Assembly (NCBI GenBank): GCA_016785225.1
Contig: JAFBJZ010000422.1
Span: forward strand, 2,100,001-2,164,000
Direction: 5' to 3'
DNA from: Psettodes erumei
Taxonomy: Eukaryota; Chordata; Actinopteri; Pleuronectiformes; Psettodidae
DNA length: 64,000 nt
A program made the position numbers and the translations under genes. Below are positions 51,315 through 63,000 of the stretch, piece by piece. Numbering within the stretch: position 1 is the stretch's first letter; the number at the start of each line of letters is the position of its first letter. The notes below the pieces were generated by a model. That model saw only the letters and a program-made list of their open reading frames with translations. It was not told the origin of the DNA and searched no databases.

Positions 51315-54300
51315 GATAATACACAAACATGAGACTCATAAATCGGGTTCATAAGGACACACATTCACATGCACGAGTATTTACAGACTTGACTTGCCTG
51401 TGAGCAATTTGTGTGACAGGAGATTCAAGTTGAAAACCAAGCACCGATTAGTCACCTGAAGGGGCCCTGTGGAAAGGAAATGGGGTAGAGAAGAATAGGG
51501 TTAAAGGTCAGGATCACTATATAGGGCTCAGGCTGACTTTTTAGTGCTGAATAAAATGTCAGCATCCTCTGTAGGGTGGAACCTCTGACGGAACAAACAA
51601 TGTCCATGAACCAATACCCGATCCATTAAAAAGAATCAGCTGATCAAATATTAGGGAGAATATGTACTGTAGTCCAGCTACAGTGATGAGTTGTTTTTCC
51701 CCTCTGTGCATGTATGCATGGCTGCCTCCCAGTTTTGGATTCTCAGAAAGAAAATGGTGCCACAGTATGAGACATGGAAATGCATTTGCCCATAGGCAAA
51801 GTTTCCTTGAATTATTTAAGAAAGAATTTCCTCCCTTACTGGCTTCCATGTGTTTTCTTTTTCTGTGACTCTGTTTAGTAGCAGCTGACTTTTTTGATCC
51901 CTTTTTTTGTTCAGGATGCCTTGAATGCTGCATCAAATGCCTGGGTGGGATCCCGTACCCATCCCTCATTGCCACCATCTTGCTGTACGCGGGCGTGGCT
52001 CTGTTCTGCGGCTGTGGTCATGAGGCGCTGTCCGGCACAGTCACCATTCTCCAGAACTACTTTGAGGTGGTGCGGAGCCCTGTTGACGCACTGGACGTAT
52101 TCACCATGTGAGTAGTGAAAGTTCAGACTGACCTGAAGTGTTGATGAACCATTAGAAGGCATTGTCAACCCTTAGGGACTGGCCATTTGTATACCCACAC
52201 ACCGAAAAAACACATTAATTCTAACATCAGTTTAATGTTTGACACAGCCTACATTTTCAACACTGTGCCAAGTCTCCAGGTTTAGAGTTTTACTTTAGAA
52301 CAATACTGTGTCGTCTGGATAAAGTATGATACTAAAGCAAAAGGAGAGAGTAAGATTATGCAATGTGCAATTTGTAAAACACTTGTTAGTGTAACCTTGT
52401 TTTGCTGTGCACATTTTCAGTGCTTCTCTAATTCACTCCCCAGGATTGATATTATCAAGTATGTGATCTACGGCATTGCTTCAGCTTTCTTCGTCTATGG
52501 CATCCTGCTGATGGTGGAGGGCTTCTTCACCAGTGGAGCCATCAAAGACCTGTATGGAGACTTCAAGATCACCACCTGCGGACGCTGTGTCAGCGCTTGG
52601 GTAGGACTAACATTTGAGAGCATGTTAAGACTTTGGTTGTGTTATACGTACTATTTATTGAAAGGGGGTGAAGTGGTAAAGATTTCTGTAGGTGACACTA
52701 TGCAAGCTTTGTAAACCAGGTTTAAGCTGTTTTTTATGGGGGAGTACATTAAATCCTCAAATTTTACTGATTATTCCTTGAGCTGATTTCCTAAACAAGT
52801 CAAGTTGACATGCAGGGCATAATAACATTGCAGTGGCTCTGTGCAATAAAAAAATGTTGTTTGTGTAGATCATTGTAAAAAAATTCTAATACCACAGTGT
52901 GTCCCAACTGAAGTGCTTTAAAATTTCATTAAAATATCAATCAATATAATTTTATTATCCTGCCGACAATAATAATGAAAAATTAACAACACTCTCATGT
53001 GGAGCATTTCGCAGAGCTGGAAGCTATCCTAACAAGATTATTGTTAGAATATAATTGTTTGAGCAAATCTGAAGCTCCTCAGGGAGGCAAAGGGAACAAG
53101 CTATGTTGTGGTATTTGAGATCAATGGGTTCATTAAGTTGGTTTGCGTAGCCCATGGAAATGTCCAAACCAAAATGAGACCAGCTCACGGAAATAGGAAT
53201 GTGGATCATGGATGAGATCAGTGGCATGTTGGGAACACCTTTTGAATCACAGTCATCAGTCAGTTCCTGCATTTTCCTGGAACCCGTACAATAGCAATAG
53301 TAGTAGAAGTGCATCAGGATACAGGAAAAGTCTGAATAATTCCTAAGCATTTAACTTGAAAATTAAGAAAATTACACAGATTACATTACATCTGTTAACT
53401 GACACAGTGCTTGAATATATGTTGTCCTCTTTTAGTTCATCATGCTGACGTACATCTTCATGCTGGCTTGGCTCGGAGTGACCGCTTTCACCTCCCTCCC
53501 GGTCTTCATATATTTCAACATCTGGAATATTTGCCAAAATGCCACGGCACTGGAGGGGGCCACACTCTGCCTGGACCCACGCCAGTATGGTGAGGACAGA
53601 TATTCCATCTTCATTTCTGCACCCCAATCTCAATTCCACTGCCCAGATCTCAGTTGGTCAGATTGCGACGGCACCTACTCCTGAAAATCTCATCATATAC
53701 TGTATGTTGCACTACCGATCACATCTATACTGCTGCTTTTACCTTCATGGAGAGGTTGTACTTTCCCAGCAGAATATAAAGTTTAATAATGAAGTGCGGC
53801 CCCTCCCATGTTGCTGTAAAAACTTCTTTAAATTCAGGATGGATAATAAGGTTAATAATAAATAACAATAAACTAATTAGATTACTTATACTTTGGCATA
53901 TGACCAACACATAAACACATCTCCTACTGCATAAGAGTCAAATAAACTAAGATAGATTTCACACCTAATTTGCTTTGTTTTTATGCATTCAAAGACATTG
54001 ATCTGTTAAATGGGCCACTTTTGAAATGAAACACCATAAATGATTCATTTCAACGGTGGAGCTCCCTGTTGTTAAATTTACAGTATATTGGACTCAGTGC
54101 TTTTCTCTGCAAGTTATTGCCCTGAAAACTGTAATGACCTGAAAAAATATTATGTTAAGCTCGTCCATAAAGGTCCATCATGTCAATAGCTCAAACGGCT
54201 GAGTCGTTATTTTTATGTAGTGCCACCTCTTTCAGTCCATTGCTCATCAGTAGCCACTAATACTGTCTCTACGTAAACTGCGAGCATCACATTCACAGTC

Positions 54301-56704
54301 TATGTGTCATCTGCGTGTGACTATGTGTGCAATAAGACTGTTTTGTTGTGGTCTGATGGTACATGTGAACCTGCAGCTGCTTCTTTTATTGCAGCGCCTC
54401 CACATTGGTGTTTAGACATGCTTGATGAACAACCCAACTTATTTCAGGTATTGTGCCTATTGCTGAGGTGAAAACCGTGTGCGCTGGATCTGAGAAATTC
54501 TACAAGATGTGTGGCTCTAATGAGGTAAGTGAAAAGTAATTTGCAGGTTTTAACAGTGTTAACCAGTATAGGTAATATCATGCCATCTTTTGTGGGCCTG
54601 CAAATTCATGCTAGATGTGTTTATAACATACAAAAGTTTTTAATATAACAGAAACTTGATTGTGCCAGCTCGATAGAAAGTTGGCAATATTGAACAAGCA
54701 AGGACCTGAGGACCTTAGGCTGCTGCCCACCAGCCACAATGACATACTACCCACTGCCTCAAACACATAACCGCTGTCTAGCTGCCCTTTACTCAGCTGC
54801 TCTGCTCTTTCAAAGGTAAATAGAGGAAGATGCACCAGATAACTTACAGTCTAACCAGTAACACATGCATTACTCCCATCAACTAAATGAATAATGAGAA
54901 ACCAGAAATGCTGACAGTTCTAAAGGCTCTAAATCATCACAGTGAAAAAGGTAATTGAAGAAATATTGACTTTCTGATATTTAACAAATGCTGAACAATA
55001 ATATCAGCCCAAAGTTTACGATGTTACATATACAATGATTCTTAATAACATCCATGATGTAAAACAGAATGAGCTGAAGGTTTATTAAGGGCACTTTCCT
55101 GTAGGGGTTTGACTGGCAACGAGCACTGAGGAGTAACATGTTCTGTGATTTGTTTTTTACCACAGCTCAACATGACATTCCACCTGTTCATCTGCGCCCT
55201 CGCCGGAGCAGGAGCTGCTGTTATTGCTATGGTGAGACACCAGTAAATCTTGCACCTCCCCCTCAAGGGACACAACTAAATGTCTCTTCAATCAAACACA
55301 AAACAGACAAAGCCATTTCTGTTGTATTTCTGAATGTACATACCACAGAATGGACCATGGAATGGCACCGAAGCTGGGTGGGAGTTTGGTAACTGATGCA
55401 GTATCTCCTGTTATTTAGAAAGACTGATTTCACTACGGTGCCAGCGAATAATTTCTGCAGTGGTAGGATTTAACTGATTTTGAAAAAAGGTAACTGAAGG
55501 AGAGATAATGGGATCAGCTGGAAAATAGCTGTGTTGTTGTTGCTGATTCATACATGTAGTTTGCCTGTGAGAGATAGGATGGAAGGCATTTTGGTGCAGT
55601 GAAAAAGACAGGGTTCGTCTCCCTCCCTCCTCCGGAGGCGCCAGACGTGTCAATGTGTTGTCATGGAAACAGGGAGAAGAAAGGCTCAGAAATTGTTGCA
55701 AACATCACTCGGTAATTTGTGAGGAGCCATTTTCTGAGAAACAGAAGGCTCGTCATGGATGATGGTGCAAATTGTGGGAGCACTATTTTGCTCATTAAAT
55801 TCATCACAAATGATACACCCTTGCATCCCAATAATTAGCTGCCCTCAACAAAACAATTGTCAAAGTGTAAAATGCATTCTGTGCGAAAAAAAAAATCTTT
55901 CAAAATGCATCAGCCTTATCAGCATACCCAGAGGAAAAACTGGCATGAAAACAAAATAATACTATCTATACTGTTTCAATCAAATAATTGCTTTGTCTGC
56001 ATTTACACTTGCAACTGTGAGACTGCCATTTCTAATGGAATGAAATGCTGTGATACAACCTAAGTCATGACAGCACAGTACATTCATTATAACTTCAACA
56101 AGTCCACGGCCATGTTTAACATTGTGCTGCCACCTGCTGGACCACCAGAAAGGGCCAGTCTACACAAATGTGACGATTCGTTGATCGTTTAAATTAATAT
56201 TTAAGTAATTTTTTAATTTGCATCCAAAGGAGTGTACGGTATTGCAGTTATTAAACTATATTGAATTTTACCTTACTTTTTTCAATGTTGTCTGCACTGA
56301 CATGTTCCTCACAGATCCACTACCTGATGGTGCTATCAGCCAACTGGGCCTACGTGAAAGACGCCTGCAGGATGCAGAAGTATGAGGACATCAAGTCAAA
56401 GGAGGAGCAGGAGCTCCATGACATCCACTCTACTCGCTCCAAGGCGCCTCAACGCCTACACATAAAGACCAGCGTGAGGCCTGGCCCTGCCACTCCGGCC
56501 TCTCCACCCCTTTCTCGCTCTCTCTCTTCTGTCTTTCTGCCTGTCCCTCCCTCCCTCACTCTACCATCCCCTCCCAAGAGGGGGGACGGATGGCGCTTAG
56601 GGCCCTCGCCACCGCTGATGTCACTGGTGCGTCATATGACAGTGTGGTCTGGGGGGAGAAACGTCACACAAACCTCCCCAGTCACAAACAGCATTTCAGA
56701 TTAA
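41101..56704 (+). CDS. gpm6a: Neuronal membrane glycoprotein M6-a, with shifted C-terminus (7 coding exons)
   Basis: PLP/DM20-family four-span membrane protein of neurons that promotes filopodia and neurite growth. Exons: 41101-41137, 51915-52107, 52444-52600, 53436-53589, 54448-54524, 55166-55231, 56315-56704 by the open frame. The start MEEDMDEGQTQK matches the long M6-a isoform. Conserved marks are CIKCLGGIPYPSLIATILLY (TM1), YVIYGIASAFFVYGILLM (TM2), the KITTCGRC loop, FIMLTYIFMLAWLGVTAF (TM3), the second extracellular loop with N-glycosylation site NAT and four Cys, LNMTFHLFICALAGAGAA (TM4) and the tail EEQELHDIHSTRSK. After codon AAG (56441-56443) the expected final codons and stop (56445-56465) are present but out of frame by a two-base loss. 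The open frame therefore runs to 56704, giving about 357 residues instead of about 278. This could be a real indel or a sequence error. Fish have two copies, and I cannot say which this is. Confidence 0.93.
45790..45803. promoter_or_regulatory. RFX X-box-like palindrome
   Basis: GTTGACATGGCAAC in gpm6a intron 1 keeps both half-sites of the X-box. Confidence 0.35.
47263..47280. repeat. Short (GT)n tract
   Basis: Nine perfect GT units in gpm6a intron 1. Confidence 0.85.
48654..48667. promoter_or_regulatory. RFX X-box-like perfect palindrome
   Basis: GTTTCCATGGAAAC is a perfect 14-base inverted repeat with X-box-like half-sites, in gpm6a intron 1. Confidence 0.35.
50723..50751. repeat. (GGA)n trinucleotide repeat
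   Basis: About nine GAG/GGA units in gpm6a intron 1. Open frames through it on both strands show only low-complexity residues. Confidence 0.9.
51274..51313. repeat. (CA)n microsatellite
   Basis: About twenty CA units near the 3' end of gpm6a intron 1. Confidence 0.95.
55657..55670. promoter_or_regulatory. RFX X-box-like motif
   Basis: GTTGTCATGGAAAC in gpm6a intron 6, between the TM4 exon and the last exon. Confidence 0.3.
56128..56140 (-). promoter_or_regulatory. CTCF-like motif (minus orientation)
   Basis: TGCCACCTGCTGG reads CCAGCAGGTGGCA on the minus strand, close to the CTCF core consensus. It lies in the last gpm6a intron and points opposite to the two upstream candidates. Confidence 0.35.
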
Positions 56705-58409
56705 AAAAAAGCCCCTTTACCTCTTTCGTGGATGGTGTTACGATTATCATTATGGCAGTTATATTATTCTTGAATACCAGTTGTTTAGTGCTGACAGTAG
56801 TTTGAGTGTAGTTTGTAGAATCCAACATAGCAGTAGTATTTCTGCTTTTGTTTTTTACTTTGAATAATTTGCATATAATTGTTTTATTTTTCTTAAAAAG
56901 TTTTAATTGAAGTGTCATTTTGCGCTCATGCATTATTTATTTTTTGCTGATTTCTGGAGGGGGTCAACAGGGGCTTAAAAAAAGGGTTTTCAAGCACATT
57001 TTCTCATGTCGTGTGTCTGGAGATTTCATCTTCGAGAACTATGTACTGTATGTGAACGGGGGGGTTGTTTTGAAAATGTTTCAAATCTCACAACTAGAAA
57101 GCAGTGTAAGCCTTTGCCACACCAGTATTCCCAGGGATTAAAACCACTTTCACGTGAAAGTAATTCAATCTGTTTTTCTATTTGAAACTATACAGTAGCA
57201 AGACGACACAAATACCAAATCATTAGATTACAACAAATATTTGCTAGATGTGCCAAGCCTGTTAAACAGGAAATGATGAGTTTGATAGATATCAAAGATG
57301 GGATTAGTCAATTCATGATAAATTATGTCTTATTTTATTATAATCTTGCCATTTAAATGTACTTTAGGACTGTAAATAAGTCCGTTGTCTTTGAATCACA
57401 AGCCACAAAAGCACATGCAAACATGCTTTCATAACCCCTTTTTTAATTTCTTAAAAGTGGAACTTTATAAATACTAAACTCTTGTTTCTGCAGAACTCTG
57501 CACTGTATATACCGATATATCAAAGCATACCTATATGTTAAGCACTGAAGGACAATTCAGGTGAGAAGAAGAAGAAGAAGAAGAAGAAGAAGAAGAGATC
57601 ACTGTGGGTCAGTGCACCTGTCAGTCTCGGCAGAAAAAGAAACCCTGACAATTAAAAAAACAAGTTGTTGGTGTACTGGTGCTCCTTGGTGGAATTACCA
57701 ATTGTAAGAAAAGTGTGTCACCGTAATTTCGTTCATGACAGTAACTGTATTGCTTACACACCTTGATGCCATACGACGATGAAGGTGGCCTGTCAGTTCA
57801 TTGCCTGGCAAAGTTTACTTTGTCAGTACTTCTAAAAGCTAGTTTTCATGCACTTATTTGACCATTTCTGTGCTCTCTCTCTAGATGTAAGCGCATTGGT
57901 GTTCAACTCAAAGTTGGAGAACTGTACTGTTAGTAAAGACTGTGAATTTAGATGTTTTTCGTGGCATGGACATGCATTAATATAGTCTTACTGACTCAAA
58001 AGTTACTTTATTTCACCTCTTCTTTTTGACACTTTTGACTGTCTTGCTGGATCAACCCTTTGTTTATATGTGCAGTACTGAACCCCCCCCCATGCTTACC
58101 ACGTTATGCTACTGATAGTAGAGACTGTAGTCTTTGAGTTGTGTCTGTTTAGTTTGTGATGAGCTCTCAACTGTGTCTTAAAACTAATACTTGTACCAAC
58201 ATTGCTTACTCTGTAATGACCTGAAAAAAATGCTCTCCGCCTTCTCCTCGTATTAGTCTTTTGTACTTTCACTACGAATGCTTAGTAGCAGGCTTTAAAT
58301 TGAATCTTGTTTTGTACATTCATGTGCCAACAGCTTGCGGTGGCTTATTTGACCTGTATGATCAAATTTGCTTGCATAAATAAAACTCACTTGTGTACTT
58401 GTTAATAAA
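56466..58409 (+). other. gpm6a 3'UTR
   Basis: If the conserved stop at 56463-56465 is the ancestral one, about 1.9 kb of 3'UTR follows, ending at AATAAA signals 58379-58384 and 58404-58409. It contains a GAA repeat and a Pumilio-type TGTAAATA element (57371-57378). The first 240 bases are C/T-rich, then AT-rich. Confidence 0.6.
57564..57595. repeat. (GAA)n trinucleotide repeat
   Basis: About ten perfect AGA/GAA units within the gpm6a 3'UTR. Confidence 0.9.
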
Positions 58410-59165
58410 TACTTGATGTCGCTTGTGTCTATTTTATTTTGATGTCAAGTACTCCCACTGGTGGTATTTGATGATTTGTAACAGCTACTGTGTGAGCCAG
58501 TATTTCAGTGTTATTAAATGTTAACTGAGTGGTGAAATGTGGTCAGGCAGGATTCGATTGTGGAAAGATGGATAACTATTTTGAAAAGATGAGAGGAAAC
58601 TCATGTTTATCAGGAGGAAATATGCTAAGTAACTTCCTCCGACCACTAGATGTCTCACTTTCCTTTCTAAGTTACTCAAAATGAGGAGTTGTCAACCAAA
58701 ATCAGAAAAATAAATATAGTATAAATAGGAATACTAAAAGTATATAAATACAAGATTAATACATAACTAGATTAAGCTCTCTTGACTCTTAATTATATTT
58801 GGTACACTGTTCTATACTATAAACTGATATGCAGTGAATAAGCAAGTTTACACTTATTACATCAGAGGTTCCGAACACATTTTATATTTTGAACTAATAT
58901 AAAGTCAAAAACATAAAGAAATGTAAATCTCTTAAGATCAACCTAAAGGTACATTGACATTTATCTTCACCATAAATTTGTATAAATTCAATATTTTTAC
59001 TTGCAGTGGTTTATATATATTTTTTGTTTTGCCCCTCTGTTTGGTATCTCAAAGATGAACAGCTGATTTTACCAAATCGCAAAGTTGTATGTAAAGTCCC
59101 AAAATTAGTTTCAATCAAAATCGTAAATGATGTCTATCCTCTGAATGCCTTACTGACCCATTCTG

Positions 59166-59220
59166 TGAATCCTGTGAATTTCCCCGTTGTGGGATTAATA
59201 AAGTTAATCTAATCTAATCT
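59166..59220 (+). repeat. Non-LTR retroelement 3' tail remnant
   Basis: GAATTTCCCCGTTGTGGGAT followed by TAATAAAG and a TAATC-type tandem repeat is the characteristic 3' end of several fish LINE/SINE families. Only the last 50 or so bases are recognisable. Confidence 0.5.
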
Positions 59221-59824
59221 TCAAGTCAACTCAAGTTAAACAAATGTGTTCAGAAAATATGAAAGCGATGTACCACTGTAGACCTGTCATCTGCATGCAG
59301 GTTCAGTCTGTCCCCCCTACCCCAAGCCACTGGTCCACCCAGTCAGGTAATAAATCACATCCAAGATTACACTTTGCACCCTGGTGGCAGACAGAACTCA
59401 CTCACATTCTTACATATGGCCCCTGGCTCAATAATACATTTACATTTCAGGAATTTCTTGAGAGTTTGAGGTTCTTACATCAGATTGCAAGTGCAAAAAA
59501 AAACACACTCTGCAGTCTTTCAAAGGAAAGGTGCCTGGATATAACTAAAAAGGGCTGGCCCCAGGTATACACACTGTGATGCTAAAAAAAAATCAATTTC
59601 TAACTTCCAATTTCCATTTCTAATAGTGAATTTGACATAGGTCAGTGCAAAACTTAAAAAAGCAATGGTGTGTTGGTAAGTGAATGGCTGAAGAGAGCCG
59701 TGGCAGAATCATGTGAGGCGAAACCTCCAGAATGAGCTGATTAGTGCCACGCCCAAATGACTGGTCCTGCCCCACTGCCTAACTGTGGCTTGCGTGACCC
59801 TGTCAAACCCAAGAAATCCTCCAC

Positions 59825-59830
59825 TAATCC
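59825..59830 (+). promoter_or_regulatory. CRX/OTX-type TAATCC motif upstream of lrit3
   Basis: TAATCC is the core bound by photoreceptor CRX/OTX factors. It lies about 240 bases before the lrit3 start codon, with a TAATTAG homeobox-type core nearby at about 59885. A six-base match, so weak evidence. Confidence 0.25.
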
Positions 59831-60066
59831 TCAACCCCCCCCTCCCCCACCCAAGGCTGTCAATCCGACAGGTCACCTGTACTGTAATTAGATCTTCAGC
59901 CTGTGTACCATTGCTTCTTATGGACTTTGAAAGCTCTTTTCATTATTTTACATTTGTTGTTGTTTTTTCGGGGGGAGGATAATTTTTCAGGCTCTCAATG
60001 AGTCTGGATGTCTTTTTCCCTGATCTCTCCTCGATGTGAGAATTTTGAGGCGCATTCGGTGAAATC

Positions 60067-63000
60067 ATGCGTCGACTTCTCTATGTGCATGTATTCCTGT
60101 GCTGCCTCGGTATGGCTCGTCCCTTCTGTCCATCCCAGTGCACCTGTGTCTTCCATGGACGTACCGATGGAACAGGAACCAGGTAAAAAAGCACTTTAAC
60201 TGTACTCACTCATTTACACACACACACATGGTGTTTATGGAAAATTAAGAGATAGAGATTAAGATATTTCCATTACATTTGTAAATTATGTGGCTAATTA
60301 AGTCACCCTCACACCTTCATTTACAACATAATGATAAATGAAAAAGGTCCTACTATATATCCACGATAACATAGTCTTAAAATATGTATATTGTCTTAAA
60401 AAATTGCGCATACTTTCAGAGGCTCATGAGCACGCCTGGTGTGTTATCTTTCTTAGATCCATGGGAAGTTAAGAGGGCGCACCATAGTATTTACATGTAA
60501 CGAAAATGCAGTCATCAATTTTTTTCAAAAAAAGGAAAAGCTCAATTTTACCAGCGTAAATACAATCATTGGATTTGAATTAAGTAGCTGAAAGTCATAG
60601 AAAATCATGGCAAGGTTCTCTAAATCCACCTCAGTGTAATCTGCACAGGTTGTACTGACCTGTATTGATATAATGCAAGTTCCCTGGTATGGTACCAATC
60701 CGTTTATCTCTAAGAAAGACCTAATTGCCACAGGCATAATTAGTCCTACTCACACTGAACCGTATTCCAGGAAGCATCTCCCTCCCTTTGTGTGTTAATT
60801 TTCACTTTTATTATTAGACAGCAGAAAAGTTTGATTTGTGTCTGTGGCTGTAGATATCCTGCTGAGGTTGCTGTTATATAGGTGTCAGAACCCTTGTTTT
60901 GGCACATGACTATATGACGTTATCATTCGGAAGGGTCATTGATAAAGTATGTTTTTCCTCATAGTCATGGCACATAAATGTAACTCTCTGAGAGGGTTTA
61001 CCATCAAACAATTGTCCTGTGTGCAGTGGGAGTAAATCCTCATAATCACTCACTCTTTATGATGACAGTGATTAGCTCTGGCCTTGACACCGATGAAGTG
61101 GCCTTAGGATGGACTGTAGCCATGTTGGAAAAAAGCCTCCCACATTATGAAAGAGAGTCTGGATGGAAAAAATAAAGAGACAGCAACTGTAGATACATAC
61201 TTACTGCTTCCATTGCTGGCTTTTTCATTGGAGATTAGGTTGAGGTGTTTGTGTAACATTTTGTCATCGGGCAATTTAACTCATTTACTTTTCATCCTCA
61301 GATCTGTGCTCTGCAATGATCCAGACATGTCTGACATCCCGGTGAACGTCCCAGTGGACACGATCAAACTTCGTATTGAGAAAACCGTTGTACGCAGAAT
61401 CCCAACAGAAGCTTTTTACTATCTGGTGGAGCTGCGGTACCTGTGGATTACTTACAATTCCATCACCTCAGTGGATACTGGGAGTTTCTACAACCTCAAA
61501 GTGCTCCATGAGCTGAGGCTGGATGGAAATATGATCTCCATGTTCCCCTGGGAGTCTCTAAAAGAGATGCCCAGGCTGAGAACACTGGATCTACACAACA
61601 ACAGACTCACTAATGTTCCCACTGAGGCTATCGCCTACCTCCTCAACATTACCTACTTGGATCTATCCAGCAACAAATTAACAACCCTGCCCTCGGATCT
61701 CATGGATATCTGGCCCCCCTTCAATGGAGCACCCCTCACCACTAATGCCTCCCAGAAAATTGTATTAGGTGAGGAGACAAGTTTGTGTCTGGCTTGGTTT
61801 TACAGGATAGGAGAGCCAGGACACTTTTAGGGTTATTTGTAATTACATCAGGTCATTCCAGTCATTCCATTATCTGTTAATCGAGCCAGTCTTTGTTCTG
61901 ACTGACTCAAACCTGCCCCAGTAGTAGCTGCCAGAACACAGTCTAATTAGCTTATTTTAAGTAGTGATAGAGTTTAATGTTTAACGAGTTTAACTGTTGA
62001 GCGTTTAATACACAGCCTTTTGGCTATTCAAACTGGGGTCAAGTTCAGAGGATCAAAAGAAATTGTACTGTACTGAAAATCTTCTGAAGACCAGATCATA
62101 TCTAACATTCTAATAATTTTGAAACACCAAAAAATATATGGCCAATGTAAAACCAATGTTATAATGTTTTGTCCAAGACAAAACATTACAGTTTTTCTAC
62201 ATTCTGAATTGTATTCATCTCCATTCTACTCAACTTACTTTGAGTTTTAAACTAAAAGCTGTCATTAAGTCACTGAGTTTGACAAGCAACAACTGGCAGG
62301 AATTACTAATTGATTTGTCATTTGCTTTTTTGGCAAAAGAACAGCATTTGCCACTGAAATGTCTTCACAATGGCAACTTGCTGCGATCATCATCTTCCAA
62401 TGCTGAAAGTCGAGGGAGGTGCAAGGAGAGAGGGGTTTTTTGTTTCAAAGCAGAAGGGAGTGGGTTGGGTTAATAGCATGATCAAATTTATGGTACTCAC
62501 TTACTGTGAAAACAGTATTGTTGTTGTTTTGGTCTGACACCAAAATATTTGTCATCTTGATACATTTAGCATTTAATCAACTGTCAATACTTTGTATTAT
62601 TTTTTTTATTTTTATTTGCTGGATGCATTTTTGGCTTGCATGTATGTGAAGGTGTGTTCCCTGTATCCGTGTGGCACTGACAGTGGGAGGGACACTGTTT
62701 ATAAGCTGCATAAGGGCAAACTAGCTTATCCATGCCACAGGAGCTGGCTGTGTGCTCTACGTGAAGGAGAAACAGGATTAGGCGGTAGGAAAAAAACAGA
62801 CCACGCACAAAGCAGACCACAGCTTCTTTAGGATGTAGCATTTCCTGTTTTCTACTTTATGGGAGGTTTGCTCACCTTTGCTGTTTGGAACTATTCCACT
62901 TCACTATGACTAAGTATAAATAAATGCATATTAAAATATAGAAACAAAAACTGAAATATAGTTTGGACTTTGGCCACAATTCCACTGACCATTCTCTCTC

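Larger units (their letters stand above)
41138..51914 (+). other. gpm6a intron 1 (10.8 kb)
   Basis: Large first intron, as expected for M6 genes, often regulatory. It contains X-box-like palindromes at 45790-45803 and 48654-48667, a half-site at 41982, a G homopolymer near 45875, GGA and GT repeats, and a CA microsatellite. Several short open frames (for example 44820-45176) have no family resemblance. An alternative promoter is possible, but I see no clear alternative first coding exon. Confidence 0.6.
58410..60066. other. Intergenic interval gpm6a-lrit3
   Basis: AT-rich DNA with a retroelement-tail-like fragment near 59166-59220, then a more GC-balanced stretch (59690-60060) that probably holds the lrit3 promoter and leader. 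No other gene seen. Confidence 0.6.
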
